64,000 nt of DNA. Source: Lignipirellula cremea (GTDB taxonomy: Bacteria; Planctomycetota; Planctomycetia; Pirellulales; Pirellulaceae). This document shows positions 53,284 through 61,750 of this stretch, piece by piece. Below the pieces are notes generated by a model. It was not told the origin of the DNA. It was given only the letters and a program-made list of their open reading frames with translations, and made no database searches. The number at the start of each line of letters is the position of its first letter. The first letter of the stretch is position 1. The stretch covers positions 6,801,001-6,865,000 of the forward strand of contig NZ_CP036433.1 in the NCBI RefSeq assembly GCF_007751035.1, written 5' to 3'. The translations under genes were made by a program, and so were the position numbers.

Positions 53284-54456
53284 TTACAGTCCCTTTAGTC
53301 CGGCGGCAAGCGACTCTGCGACGAACTCGGGCGACTCCAGTCCCAGCGACAATCGGATCGTCCCTTCGCTGATGCCTAGCTCGGCCTTTTCCTGTGGCGC
53401 CATGCTGCGATGACTGGTCGAAGCCGGATGACTCAGCGACGTAAACGGTTCGCCCAGCGAAGGACAAAACGGGATGCCGGGCGCCTGGCGCATGAACTGC
53501 TCCACGGCGGCGCGTCCGCCAGCCAGATGGAACGTAGCGACCGATCCGTACCGGCCGCCAAACTGACGTGTCGCCAGCGCATGGTCGGGATGGCCCGCCA
53601 GGCCGGGGTAATCCACGCCGGCGACCTGCGGCTGCTCGCTCAAAAACCGGGCCGCGTGCAGCGCGTTGGCGCCGGCTCTTTCAGCCCGCAGGTGCAGCGT
53701 GGCCAGGCCGCGTTCCGCCAGGTAACAATCAAACGGAGGGCTCGTCAGACCCCAGGCCGACAGCACGAGCGGCACCCGTCCCCAGTCGGCCGTATGTCCG
53801 CACAGCAGGCCCAGCATCACATCGCTATGGCCGTTCATCAGCTTGCTCACGCTCTCCATCACCAGCGAAGCTCCCAGTGTCAAAGGTTGACACAAGGCCG
53901 GCGTGGCGAAGGTGTTATCCACCATCAAGCGGGCGCCATGGGCCTGGCAGATTTTGGCCAGGGCTCCAATGTCGGCCACCCGTAGCCGCGGATTGGAGAT
54001 CGTTTCCACCACTGCCAGCCGGGTATTCGGCGTAAAGGCGGCGGCAAAAGCTTCCAGGTCGTAAGGATCGGCGAGCGTGCTGGCGACGCCCAGTCGATTG
54101 GCTTCGGCGGTCAGCAGGAGCGTGGTGCGTCCGTAGAGTTGCTGGCTGACGACGACGTGATCCCCCTGGGCTGTCTGCGACAGCAGCGCGAGCGCCGTGG
54201 CCGACATGCCCGACGACGTCACGGCTGTTTCTTCCGCCTGGTGCAACGCCTTGCACTTCTCCGCAAAGGCGTCCGCATTGGGGTGTCCGTCCCGCTGGTA
54301 CGCATAGCCGGCCAGCTTCCCCGCGAGCAGTTGCTCCACCTGGTCGGGGCTTTCACAATGCCAGACCGAAGCCGGATAAATGGCCTGCGCCGCCGGATGA
54401 GTCGTCGTCGGCGGCGGCGTGTGGGGACGGGGGCAGATGTCGTCGGGAACGCTCAT
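53284..54456 (-). CDS. Cys/Met-metabolism PLP-dependent enzyme
   Basis: The 390-residue enzyme belongs to the cystathionine gamma-synthase/lyase family (trans-sulfuration). Visible motifs are YAYQRDGHPN (the usual Y-x-R-x-x-N-P-T region), SSGMSATALAL, VETISNPRLRVADI, VDNTFATPALCQPL and the PLP lysine Lys205 in MESVSKLMNGHSDVM. The lysine block differs from the usual H-S-x-T-K-Y, so the substrate may be shifted. It could be synthase, lyase or methionine gamma-lyase. The ATG at 54456 is chosen over a TTG at 54474. It is the third gene of an operon with a membrane protein and a symporter. Confidence 0.9.
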   Translation of the reverse strand: MSVPDDICPRPHTPPPTTTHPAAQAIYPASVWHCESPDQVEQLLAGKLAGYAYQRDGHPNADAFAEKCKALHQAEETAVTSSGMSATALALLSQTAQGDHVVVSQQLYGRTTLLLTAEANRLGVASTLADPYDLEAFAAAFTPNTRLAVVETISNPRLRVADIGALAKICQAHGARLMVDNTFATPALCQPLTLGASLVMESVSKLMNGHSDVMLGLLCGHTADWGRVPLVLSAWGLTSPPFDCYLAERGLATLHLRAERAGANALHAARFLSEQPQVAGVDYPGLAGHPDHALATRQFGGRYGSVATFHLAGGRAAVEQFMRQAPGIPFCPSLGEPFTSLSHPASTSHRSMAPQEKAELGISEGTIRLSLGLESPEFVAESLAAGLKGL

Positions 54457-54502
54457 GGGATCGTCACGGGGCAAAAGCGGAAGGGTCAGGCCAGACGGCA
54501 GT

Positions 54503-54838
54503 TTAACCCGCTTGCCGCGCGAATATCAGGGCAAGCAGGATCACCCCCGTCAGCACGCTGGTGACGAACAGCCCCAACCCCGCAATGATCGACGTATCCC
54601 AGGACCGACTGCGAATCCCACGGACCAGCCCGATCACCCCCGCCACGGCGCCGGCGGCAATCAAACCGGTGGCCAGCGTGCTGGCCGTATAGAACCAGAA
54701 GCGGCCGGACGGGGTGAGCGTGTCCGTACCGGAAAGCTGGCGGAAAACGCACATCAGCAGGAAGGCGGCCTGGGGAGCCAGGATCGCAAACCGGGCCGCA
54801 TTGCGGCCCGGCAGCGGAGCGGGGGCGTTCTCGGTCAA
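54503..54838 (-). CDS. Small membrane protein in symporter operon
   Basis: The 111-residue protein has three hydrophobic segments (about residues 18-33, 50-72 and 82-107). It starts at a TTG just 2 nt after the symporter stop and ends 46 nt before the PLP-enzyme gene, so it is almost certainly translated by coupling. No family is recognised. The sequence (TPSGRFWFYTASTLATGLI) does not resemble a known transporter subunit, but the position suggests a small accessory protein to the symporter or PLP enzyme. Confidence 0.62.
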   Translation of the reverse strand: MTENAPAPLPGRNAARFAILAPQAAFLLMCVFRQLSGTDTLTPSGRFWFYTASTLATGLIAAGAVAGVIGLVRGIRSRSWDTSIIAGLGLFVTSVLTGVILLALIFARQAG

Positions 54839-54840
54839 AC

Positions 54841-56352
54841 TCAGCTCGCAGGTGGAGGGACAGTCGGTTCGGACTCGGGCGTGTCGTCGGGCTTGTTCGC
54901 GTCGGAATCCTCCGTCGCGCGGCGCATCGTCCAGGGCGGCTCGCACAGCAGATACGCCAGCAAACTGACCCCGGTCGCACAGAGCGACGTCGGCGCCTGG
55001 TACGCGCCCAATAACGGCCAGCCCGCGGCAAAGTGGTCCCATTCTAACCCAAAATGGATCGCCCAGACGAGGAAGCCGCTGAGGATCGACGCCACGGCCG
55101 GCCATTCACTACGGGGCCGCGTATACAGCCCCAGCAATAACGGCACGAGCAGGCTCACCATGATCACCTCATACGCCGCTTCCAGCAATTCGTACGCACT
55201 CTCGCCCGAGTACGCCGCCGCCAGGCTGCCGGCCGTCACCAGCAGCACGGCGAACCGGTTCAGCTTCAGCGGAGACAGCGACGTAAACCGCGGGAACACA
55301 TTCTGCGCCAGCACGCTGGCCGGGGATAAAATGGCGCTATCGATCGTGGAGAGCACGGCCGACATGAGCGCCACCACAAAAATGACCGTCACCACCGGCG
55401 ACAAAAAGGCATGCGCCAACGTCGGCAAAATGGCTTCCTGCAGTTCCGGAAACAGCAACGGAGCCGCCAGTCCCAGCATGACCGGCACGGCGCCAAACAG
55501 CAGGTACAGACCGCCCGCCAGGTAACAGGCGCCCTGGGCCACCCGGGCGCTCCTGGCGGCAAAGATTCGCTGCATCAGGTCCTGGCCCGGCAGATTACCG
55601 AGAGCGCCCACGGCGAACACCCCCAGCCATTGCCAGAACTGGATCGCGGTGGCGTGAGGGATGAGCGTCTGTTTTTCGGCCGGCGTCTCCTGCACCAGTC
55701 GCATCCAGCCGGCAGCGGCGTCGCCCCCGCCCAGTTCGACCAGCACCACGCCTCCCAGTACGACCACGCCCACCAGCACCAGACTGATCTGCACGGCGTC
55801 GGTCAGCGTGACCGACCACATGCCGCCCATCAGCGTGTATCCCACGCCGACAATCGCCACACAGGTCAATCCATAGAAAGGATCCAGCCCAAAGAACAGC
55901 TGCAGCATGCCAGCCAGGGCGACAAACTGCGCCGCCACCCAGCCGAAATAACTGGGAACCAGCACGATCGAAGAGAGCAGCTCCGACCAGGGGCCAAAAC
56001 GCCGGCGGAACAGATCGGCGACCGTCAGCAGCTTCATCCGCCAGATCGGACCGGCGACCAGCACCCCGGCCAGCAACAAACAGACACCGCAACCCAGCGG
56101 ATCGAGCGCCGCCCCCGCCAGCCCTTCCTCACGCACGGTGTCAGTCGCCGTCAACAACGTCCCGGCGCCAAACCAGGTGGCCAGCAACGTCATCCAGGCC
56201 AGCGACAACGGCAGCTTCCGCCCGGCAACCAGGAAATCCTCATGCGTTTCAATCTTTTGCTGAGCGTAATAGCCCAGGGCGTACATGCCGACCAGATAAA
56301 CGGCGATCACGCCGCCCAGCAACCCTTGCATTCCCGCAGAGATTTCAGGCAT
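54841..56352 (-). CDS. Sodium:solute symporter family protein
   Basis: The 503-residue protein belongs to the SSS family (PutP/PanF/SGLT type), with about 13 hydrophobic helices. The opening [27 protein letters not shown] and [21 protein letters not shown] are characteristic, and [20 protein letters not shown] with [20 protein letters not shown] matches the core sodium-site helices. The charged C-terminal tail is rich in Asp, Glu and Pro. The gene is followed by a small membrane protein and a PLP-dependent sulfur amino-acid enzyme, suggesting an amino acid as substrate (inference). Confidence 0.93.
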   Translation of the reverse strand: MPEISAGMQGLLGGVIAVYLVGMYALGYYAQQKIETHEDFLVAGRKLPLSLAWMTLLATWFGAGTLLTATDTVREEGLAGAALDPLGCGVCLLLAGVLVAGPIWRMKLLTVADLFRRRFGPWSELLSSIVLVPSYFGWVAAQFVALAGMLQLFFGLDPFYGLTCVAIVGVGYTLMGGMWSVTLTDAVQISLVLVGVVVLGGVVLVELGGGDAAAGWMRLVQETPAEKQTLIPHATAIQFWQWLGVFAVGALGNLPGQDLMQRIFAARSARVAQGACYLAGGLYLLFGAVPVMLGLAAPLLFPELQEAILPTLAHAFLSPVVTVIFVVALMSAVLSTIDSAILSPASVLAQNVFPRFTSLSPLKLNRFAVLLVTAGSLAAAYSGESAYELLEAAYEVIMVSLLVPLLLGLYTRPRSEWPAVASILSGFLVWAIHFGLEWDHFAAGWPLLGAYQAPTSLCATGVSLLAYLLCEPPWTMRRATEDSDANKPDDTPESEPTVPPPAS

Positions 56353-56464
56353 GGCAGCAACTCGGCCGATCCAGGAAACGCACCCGACAAAATTGCCCGA
56401 CCTGAAAGACGCGGCCGGCCTATAAAGAAAGCCATAGACCGAAACGGTTTATGGCTTATGAAGG

Positions 56465-56537
56465 TGGAGCCGAAGGGATTCGAACCCTCGACCTCTGCAT
56501 TGCGAACGCAGCGCTCTCCCAGCTGAGCTACGGCCCC
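56465..56537 (-). tRNA. tRNA-Ala (anticodon CGC)
   Basis: The minus strand folds as a complete 73-nt tRNA: acceptor GGGGCCG with CGGCTCC (including the G3-U70 pair that marks alanine tRNAs), D-stem, an anticodon stem CTGCG/TGCAG with loop TTCGCAA giving anticodon CGC (codon GCG), and T-loop TTCGAAT. The CCA end is not encoded; the discriminator A is followed by CCT. Confidence 0.97.
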
Positions 56538-56660
56538 TCATTGCGAGACATTTTAGTGAGGGGGCGACGGGTTGTCTAGGCGACCATCGCCGGTACGCTG
56601 TGCTTTTGCCGCCTGATTTCTTCGGCGACCGCTTTGCTTCTGGATTCTGGGAGAAAAAGA

Positions 56661-57260
56661 ATGTCTTTTGCGCATGGACCTGCCGTTCAAGACGTGCTCC
56701 GCCTGATCGATCGTGAGGTTTGGATCGTGACGGCCGCCGCGGGGGACGACCAGGGCGGCATGGTCGCCACCTGGGTTTCGCAGGCTTCCCTTGATCCGGG
56801 CCACGGCGTCATGGTGCTGGGAGCCGCGCCAAACCACTATACGGCCGAGCTGATCGACCGCAGCAACGCATTCGCCCTGCATCTGATTACGCCGGAACAG
56901 ATCGACCTGGCCTGGAACTTCGCCATCGGCTCCGGCCGGGATCGCGACAAACTGGCTGGGTTGACGGCAGTACCAGGCCTGACCGGCTCGCCGCTGCTGG
57001 CCGAGTGCCTGGCCCGGCTGGAGTGCCGCGTGTTTGCCCGACTGGCAACGGGCGACCGGACCTATTACTGGGGCCAGATCGGGGCCGCGGAACGCCGGGG
57101 CGACGCGACTCCGTTGCGGGAACAGCAACTTCTGTCCATGGCGAACGACGCCCAGAAAACGGCCCTCAAGGCGAACATGCAGCACGATATAGCCGTGCAG
57201 ACGCCGGACTGGGAAGCGTGGCGACGGGAGTTGCCGCCGCTGCTGCAGCCGGGGCAGTGA
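56661..57260 (+). CDS. Flavin reductase family protein
   Basis: The 199-residue protein belongs to the FMN-binding flavin reductase/DIM6-NTAB family, which passes electrons from NAD(P)H to free or bound flavin. Typical blocks are VWIVTAAAGDDQGGMVATWVSQASLDP near the N-terminus, VMVLGAAPNHYTAELI and FALHLITPEQIDL. Length is normal. The ATG at 56661 is preceded by GGGAGAAAAAGA. No oxygenase gene adjoins it. Confidence 0.87.
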   Translation: MSFAHGPAVQDVLRLIDREVWIVTAAAGDDQGGMVATWVSQASLDPGHGVMVLGAAPNHYTAELIDRSNAFALHLITPEQIDLAWNFAIGSGRDRDKLAGLTAVPGLTGSPLLAECLARLECRVFARLATGDRTYYWGQIGAAERRGDATPLREQQLLSMANDAQKTALKANMQHDIAVQTPDWEAWRRELPPLLQPGQ

Positions 57261-57312
57261 TGGGGTGGTTGAAGAGAAGGGCGAAGCGTGAAAGGGATCA
57301 AGAGCACCTGCG

Positions 57313-57591
57313 TCAGATTCCCATTTGGCCCAGAACGTCGATGAGGCGACGGACGACGGCGGCCAGGTTGGGGTGCGTAACGGCGAACTGCACTTCGGCG
57401 TCAGTGAGTCGATCCGAAAACGTATGCGACTCGATATCCGCCGGCTGTTTGGCGGCCGCCAGCGACGTTTCAATCTCGGTCTTGGCGTCGGTGAGGAGTT
57501 GACGCGCTTCCTCATCCCGCAGGTCGAGCTGGCTCAACTCCAACTCCAGGTCGCGTAAGGCTTCGCGCAGCCGATCCAAGCGTTCCGGCAT
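57313..57591 (-). CDS. DUF4404 family protein
   Basis: The 92-residue protein is mostly charged helix (RLDRLREALRDLELELSQLD) with a second helical region (VVRRLIDVLGQMGI). Composition, length and the closing LGQMGI match the DUF4404 family as I remember it. No function is assigned to the family. There is no signal or membrane segment; a helical hairpin or coiled coil is likely. The gene is alone, between the flavin reductase and Ldh genes. Confidence 0.82.
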   Translation of the reverse strand: MPERLDRLREALRDLELELSQLDLRDEEARQLLTDAKTEIETSLAAAKQPADIESHTFSDRLTDAEVQFAVTHPNLAAVVRRLIDVLGQMGI

Positions 57592-57725
57592 GAAACTAAA
57601 ACTCCAGACAAGGGCAACAAAAGGGAGGCAACACGCACTTCCCTCATTCTAACAGAAGTCGCCCCGGATAAGGTACCAACGTGCGGCAGGAAAACAGACA
57701 GACGCTTGTCGCCCGACCGCAGCGA

Positions 57726-58778
57726 CTACACGCTGGGGGCGGCCAGCCCGAGCTGCTCGCCCAGGTTGACCAGCTGCTGCCAGTTCTCGCTGTCGAGGGT
57801 CAAGCCGGTCTCTTGCCGCGCGGCGAACAGCCGACGCTCCGGGTCGCCGGGCAGGGTAATCTGATCCACGCCCGCGACAGTCGGACAGCTGCGGACGTAC
57901 TCGACCAGCTGGGCCACCTCGTTACGGAAGTGGTCGACGCCGCCGAACAGGGCCGGGTTGAGCACCATCATGAACACGCAATTCCCCAGCTTGGGATAGC
58001 GATCGCGACGGGCTGTGACGCCGCCAGACAGCGCACCGCAGAGGATGTCGATCATCAGGCTCAGGCCAAAACCTTTATAACTCTGGTCGCCGCCCATCGG
58101 CAGGATGGAACCGGGCGGCGTGCCGTACAACAGGTTGGGGTCGGTCGTCGGGCGGCCTTCGCTATCCAGCAGCCAGCCGGGAGGGCACTGTTCGCCGGCG
58201 ATCTTTTTCACGCGGACTTTACCTTCCGCGGTCGCACTGGTGCTGAAATCCAGGACCAGCGGTTCCTCGCCATTGGGCACGCCGATCGCGATCGGATTGG
58301 TGCTGAGCCGGGGTTCCTTGCCGCCGGGAGGAGCCACCCGCACCGCCGCCCCGTGCGAATTGACCATCAGCATGGTGACCAGACCTTCGGCTGCAGCCCG
58401 TTCGCAATATTCGCCCAGGCGCCCGATATGTCCGGCGTGCAGCAGCGTACCGATCGCCACGCCGCATGCGCGGGATTTCTCCATCAGGCGATCCAGCAGG
58501 CGGCTGGCCTGGACCTGGCCAATGCCCCAGTTCGCATCCCCGACCACGCGTGAGTCGCCTTCGCTTTCGATCGCCAGTTCCGCGCCGGATATCAGCACGC
58601 CGTCATTGAGCATCTGCACGTAGGAAGGAATGCGCATCACCCCATGGGAGTCGTAACCGCGCAGGTTGGAGTCGACCAGACTGGCGGCGACGATCTCGGC
58701 TTCCTCGGCGGAGGCGCCGCCGGCGGATAGTAACTGGCAGGCGAACGTACGCAAAACATCGGCGGGAATCGACGGCAT
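57726..58778 (-). CDS. Ldh-family (YlbC/MDH2-type) NAD(P)-dependent oxidoreductase
   Basis: The 350-residue enzyme belongs to the malate/L-lactate/ureidoglycolate dehydrogenase family, which oxidises 2-hydroxy acids with NAD(P). Features are LVDSNLRGYDSHGVMRIPSY with the catalytic His, GDANWGIGQVQASRLLD, HAGHIGRLGEYCERA, STNPIAIGVPNGEEPLVLDF-type text, and GGDQSYKGFGLSLMIDIL. Length and order match the family. The exact substrate cannot be assigned. The gene is monocistronic. Confidence 0.92.
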   Translation of the reverse strand: MPSIPADVLRTFACQLLSAGGASAEEAEIVAASLVDSNLRGYDSHGVMRIPSYVQMLNDGVLISGAELAIESEGDSRVVGDANWGIGQVQASRLLDRLMEKSRACGVAIGTLLHAGHIGRLGEYCERAAAEGLVTMLMVNSHGAAVRVAPPGGKEPRLSTNPIAIGVPNGEEPLVLDFSTSATAEGKVRVKKIAGEQCPPGWLLDSEGRPTTDPNLLYGTPPGSILPMGGDQSYKGFGLSLMIDILCGALSGGVTARRDRYPKLGNCVFMMVLNPALFGGVDHFRNEVAQLVEYVRSCPTVAGVDQITLPGDPERRLFAARQETGLTLDSENWQQLVNLGEQLGLAAPSV

Positions 58779-58933
58779 GGGGCGGCCTCAGTGAAGGAGA
58801 GAAATACGGTTGGACGGCCGCCATTCTAACGTGTCGACGGCAGAGCGCCCCCGGGGGGCCTGCGAAGAATCGTCCGCCCTCGGCAGTCAGAGACGGCAAA
58901 CCAGCACGGCAAGAGCAAATGGCAGGACGCACG

Positions 58934-58961
58934 AAAAAGGCCGTGCGGGGAGGCACGGCCT
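58934..58961 (-). terminator. Intrinsic terminator after Cys-rich secreted protein
   Basis: AGGCCGTGC (58938-58946) and GCACGGCCT (58953-58961) form a perfect 9-bp stem with a 6-nt loop. On the minus strand it is followed by TTTTT (complement of 58934-58938). It ends the transcript of the gene at 58993-59331. Confidence 0.85.
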
Positions 58962-58992
58962 GATCGCTTCGCAATGGTCGCCGGAAACGACG

Positions 58993-59331
58993 TTACTTTT
59001 TCGCTTCTTGGGGGACACAGTCGGGGCAGGTGGTCGTGCCGTTCAAGGCCCGCACGGCGGCGTTCTCCACGCCTTTTTCGGCCGCACTACTGAAGATGGC
59101 GATGAACGCCTGGATGCCCTGCGGCGTAAAGCAAGGCCGGGCGTCGGGCGTAAAGGCCGCCTTGGCGTCGACGCAGCAAGGAGCCGAATTGCAGCCGTCG
59201 ATAATGTACGGTTTGGGCGATTCAGTGGGACGCTTGGGCGCTTCGGTCGGGCGCTTGTGGTCGGTGGCCTGGGCCATTCCCAGCATGCCGACAACCAGCA
59301 GGCAGGCCAGCGGTGCAATCAACGATTTCAT
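58993..59331 (-). CDS. Small Cys-rich secreted protein
   Basis: The 112-residue protein has a signal peptide (LIAPLACLLVVGMLGMAQA). The mature part begins with a short duplicated motif (KRPTEAPKRPTESPKP) and contains six cysteines in CNSAPCCVDAKAAF, PCFTPQG and TCPDC, which suggests disulfide bonds or a metal site. No family is recognised. The start is the ATG at 59331. The gene has its own terminator 32 nt downstream. Confidence 0.72.
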   Translation of the reverse strand: MKSLIAPLACLLVVGMLGMAQATDHKRPTEAPKRPTESPKPYIIDGCNSAPCCVDAKAAFTPDARPCFTPQGIQAFIAIFSSAAEKGVENAAVRALNGTTTCPDCVPQEAKK

Positions 59332-59477
59332 CAGGTGCGTCTCCAGGGAGGAAGAACAATCAGGGTGTCGGGCTTCAATGTATCGTTTCTCCCCCCGCTC
59401 GCAACCTTTTCAGCGTTCTGCCTTACCAATGACTCGCGGTTTTCCAAGTGGCAATTTCGCGACGGCTTGCCCTCACG

Positions 59478-60443
59478 TTAAACGGCCGCTTGCTGGGCGA
59501 CGCGACAGGTGAGCCAGAGCACGGCCATGCGCACCGCCAGGCCGTTGGTGACCTGATCAAGGATCACGGATTGGGGACCGTCGGCGACGTCGGGAGTGAT
59601 TTCCACGCCGCGATTGATCGGCCCCGGCGCCATGATCAGGATATCGCTTTTGGCCCGTTCCATGCGCTGCCGATTCATGGCGTACAGCAGGGCGTATTCA
59701 TGCACGGAGGGGAACGGCCGGGTGTATTGGCGTTCGAACTGGATCCGCAACAGGTTCAGTACGTCGCAACGCGGCAGGATGTCATCCAGCCGGTGCGCCA
59801 CCTCGACGCCGAACTTTTCCCACTGGCGAGAGACCAGCGTCGCCGGACCGCACACGATCACATGGGCGCCCAGCTTCTTCAGCCCCCAGATATTGGAACG
59901 GGCCGTGCGGCTGTGGGCGATATCGCCGACCAGGGCCACGGTCAGGTCTTCAAAACGGGGACGATGCTCGCGAATGGTAAGCATATCCAGCAGCCCCTGG
60001 GTGGGATGCTCGTGCGGTCCGTCGCCGGCGTTGATCACACAGCAGTCGAGATTGTCGGCCAGGATGTACGGAGCGCCCGGCGCGCGATGGCGAACAATCA
60101 GGGAATCCACCTGCATGGCCAGAATGGTTTTCGCCGTATCGAGGAGCGACTCTCCTTTGGAAACGCTACTGGTCGAGGCGGTGAAGTCGACCGTATCGGC
60201 GCCCAGGCGCCGGGCGGCCAGGGAGAAGCTCAGCCGGGTGCGGGTCGAATTCTCAAAGAACAGGTTGGCGGTGGTCACGCCGCTGAGCAGAGGGACTTTC
60301 GCACGGCAGCCCTGCGTTAGCTTTTTCATCTGCAGGGCCGTGTCGAGCAGGATCTCGATCTCTTCACGCGAGAGACTTTCCAGATCCAGCAGGTGCCGGC
60401 GCGTCCAGCCGGCAGGCCAGGCCGGTTGCAGGGATTCGTCCAT
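59478..60443 (-). CDS. pyrB: Aspartate carbamoyltransferase catalytic subunit
   Basis: The 321-residue enzyme makes N-carbamoyl-aspartate, the first committed step of pyrimidine synthesis. The carbamoyl-phosphate loop is FFENSTRTRLSFSLAARRLG (family pattern S-T-R-T), followed by STSSVSKGESLLDTAKTI, IVRHRAPGAPY, GDGPHEHPTQGLLDMLT, and TVALVGDIAHSRTARSNIW. Length is usual. The ATG is at 60443. No pyrC or pyrI gene is adjacent. Confidence 0.97.
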   Translation of the reverse strand: MDESLQPAWPAGWTRRHLLDLESLSREEIEILLDTALQMKKLTQGCRAKVPLLSGVTTANLFFENSTRTRLSFSLAARRLGADTVDFTASTSSVSKGESLLDTAKTILAMQVDSLIVRHRAPGAPYILADNLDCCVINAGDGPHEHPTQGLLDMLTIREHRPRFEDLTVALVGDIAHSRTARSNIWGLKKLGAHVIVCGPATLVSRQWEKFGVEVAHRLDDILPRCDVLNLLRIQFERQYTRPFPSVHEYALLYAMNRQRMERAKSDILIMAPGPINRGVEITPDVADGPQSVILDQVTNGLAVRMAVLWLTCRVAQQAAV

Positions 60444-61047
60444 AGTGATCCGCCAAAAACCTCATAGGACCAGGCGGGCGACAGGATCCCCGCGCAGGAT
60501 AAAACATTGGCGACAGTGTAACACTCTCAAGCCCATGCGCCATGATACCCTGCAGCACGAGCCGGGCACGCCGCCCCCAATCCCGGCCGCCAGGGCACGA
60601 CGCCAGCAAGCTTGCACGGATATTCCGTCAAAAGAAGCCGGTCGTACAGCTTAAATGCTTGACTAGCGCCCCAGGCGATTTACAATGCGCCCACATAAAA
60701 AAATTCCGATGGATGCATGTCCGGTCGGACGAGTATGCGATGACGTAACGGTCAGACTTCACATAGTCGAGGGAGATCTCTTTAAATTTCCCAGGGCCGA
60801 AAAAAGGCCGAACCTTTTACCTGCGGGCTGCGTAGTCAACAACATCCGCAGGAGGCGTTGCCTGTCCTGTCCCGCCAGAATTAACCGCTTTTGCAAGGAT
60901 GTTATTCTTTGTAGCGGACAACGATACAATCCGTTCCGGTAAGCCTGTCGCAAAAACCGGATAGAGAGTTGCCGCGGCCAAAGCCGCGTTGTTGAAAAAG
61001 CTAGTATTCACTTTGTGCGAACTGTTTTCACCCACAAGGAGTTCTTT
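60444..61047 (+). other. Long intergenic region with possible leader RNA
   Basis: The 604-nt gap between pyrB (minus) and the thioredoxin-like gene (plus) is more AT-rich than its neighbours. It holds the promoter at 60659-60686, a second TACAAT at 60925-60930, and hairpins such as CGCGGC-CAAA-GCCGCG (60973-60988). An 85-codon Cys-containing frame at 60685-60942 lacks a ribosome-binding site and starts within the promoter. A small RNA or long leader is possible. Confidence 0.4.
60659..60686 (+). promoter_or_regulatory. Sigma-70-like promoter
   Basis: TTGACT (60659-60664) and TACAAT (60681-60686) are each 5 of 6 matches to the consensus with 16-nt spacing, the best sigma-70-like site I find in the window. 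It points towards the thioredoxin-like gene, 362 nt downstream. Confidence 0.5.
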
Positions 61048-61626
61048 ATGATTCGTAGCGCCGCTCTGAGCCTGATGGCTGTTGTGCTTGCTGTTCCCGC
61101 CTTTGCCGCCGACGGCGTCAAAATTGGCGACAAAGCCCCGACCTTCAGCGCCACCGACGCCGCCACCGGCAAAAAGGTAACGCTCGAAGACTACAAAAAG
61201 TCGAAAGCCGTTGTCGTTTGCTTTACCTGCAATGTTTGCCCCGTCGCGATTGATTACGAAGATCGCTTTGTGGCCTTCGCGAAAGAATACGCCGAAAAGG
61301 GAGTGCAGTTCGTCGCGATCGACTGCAACGGCGAAGGCATTGCCGAAATGGCCCAGCGCGCCGAAGAAAAAGGCTTCACCTTCCCCTACGCTTCCGACGC
61401 GTCGGGCGATTCGGCCATTGCCTACGGCGCCCGCGTCACCCCGCACTTGTTCCTGCTCGACCAGGATCGCAAAGTCGCCTACATCGGCGCTTTTGACGAC
61501 AGCAACAAAGGGAACGCGAAAGAAAATTACCTGATCGACGCCGTCAATTCGGTTCTCGAAGGTAAAACCCCCGAAACGCAGACCACCCGCGCCCGCGGCT
61601 GTGGCATCCGCGTCAAACGCAGCTAG
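61048..61626 (+). CDS. Secreted redoxin/thioredoxin-like protein
   Basis: The 192-residue protein has a signal peptide (SLMAVVLAVPAFAA) and a peroxiredoxin/TlpA-like domain: VKIGDKAPTFSATDA, then VVVCFTCNVCPVAIDYEDRF with the redox pair Cys61-x-x-Cys64 and an extra Cys58. RVTPHLFLLDQDRKVAYIGA carries the cis-proline. In planctomycetes this C-N-V-C type is commonly found as a stand-alone periplasmic protein. AAGGAG precedes the ATG at 61048. A terminator follows. Confidence 0.9.
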   Translation: MIRSAALSLMAVVLAVPAFAADGVKIGDKAPTFSATDAATGKKVTLEDYKKSKAVVVCFTCNVCPVAIDYEDRFVAFAKEYAEKGVQFVAIDCNGEGIAEMAQRAEEKGFTFPYASDASGDSAIAYGARVTPHLFLLDQDRKVAYIGAFDDSNKGNAKENYLIDAVNSVLEGKTPETQTTRARGCGIRVKRS

Positions 61627-61677
61627 TTAAATTTTCGGCCAGTCACAGAGACCGGCCGGCAATGGATTAAAGCAAAG

Positions 61678-61709
61678 AGCCGTCGCATTTCCATGCGGCG
61701 GCTTTTTTT
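61678..61709 (+). terminator. Intrinsic terminator after thioredoxin-like gene
   Basis: AGCCGTCGCAT (61678-61688) pairs with ATGCGGCGGCT (61693-61703), with a G-T pair, over a 4-nt loop, followed by a run of T to 61709. It lies about 50 nt after the stop codon. Confidence 0.88.
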
Positions 61710-61750
61710 ATGCGCCCAACCAACCACAATGAGGAGCCGGCGACACTGTT

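Noticed and set aside
60685-60942. Small Cys-containing open frame (85 codons)
   Set aside because: Its start overlaps the -10 box of the best promoter and there is no ribosome-binding site; the composition is not protein-like.
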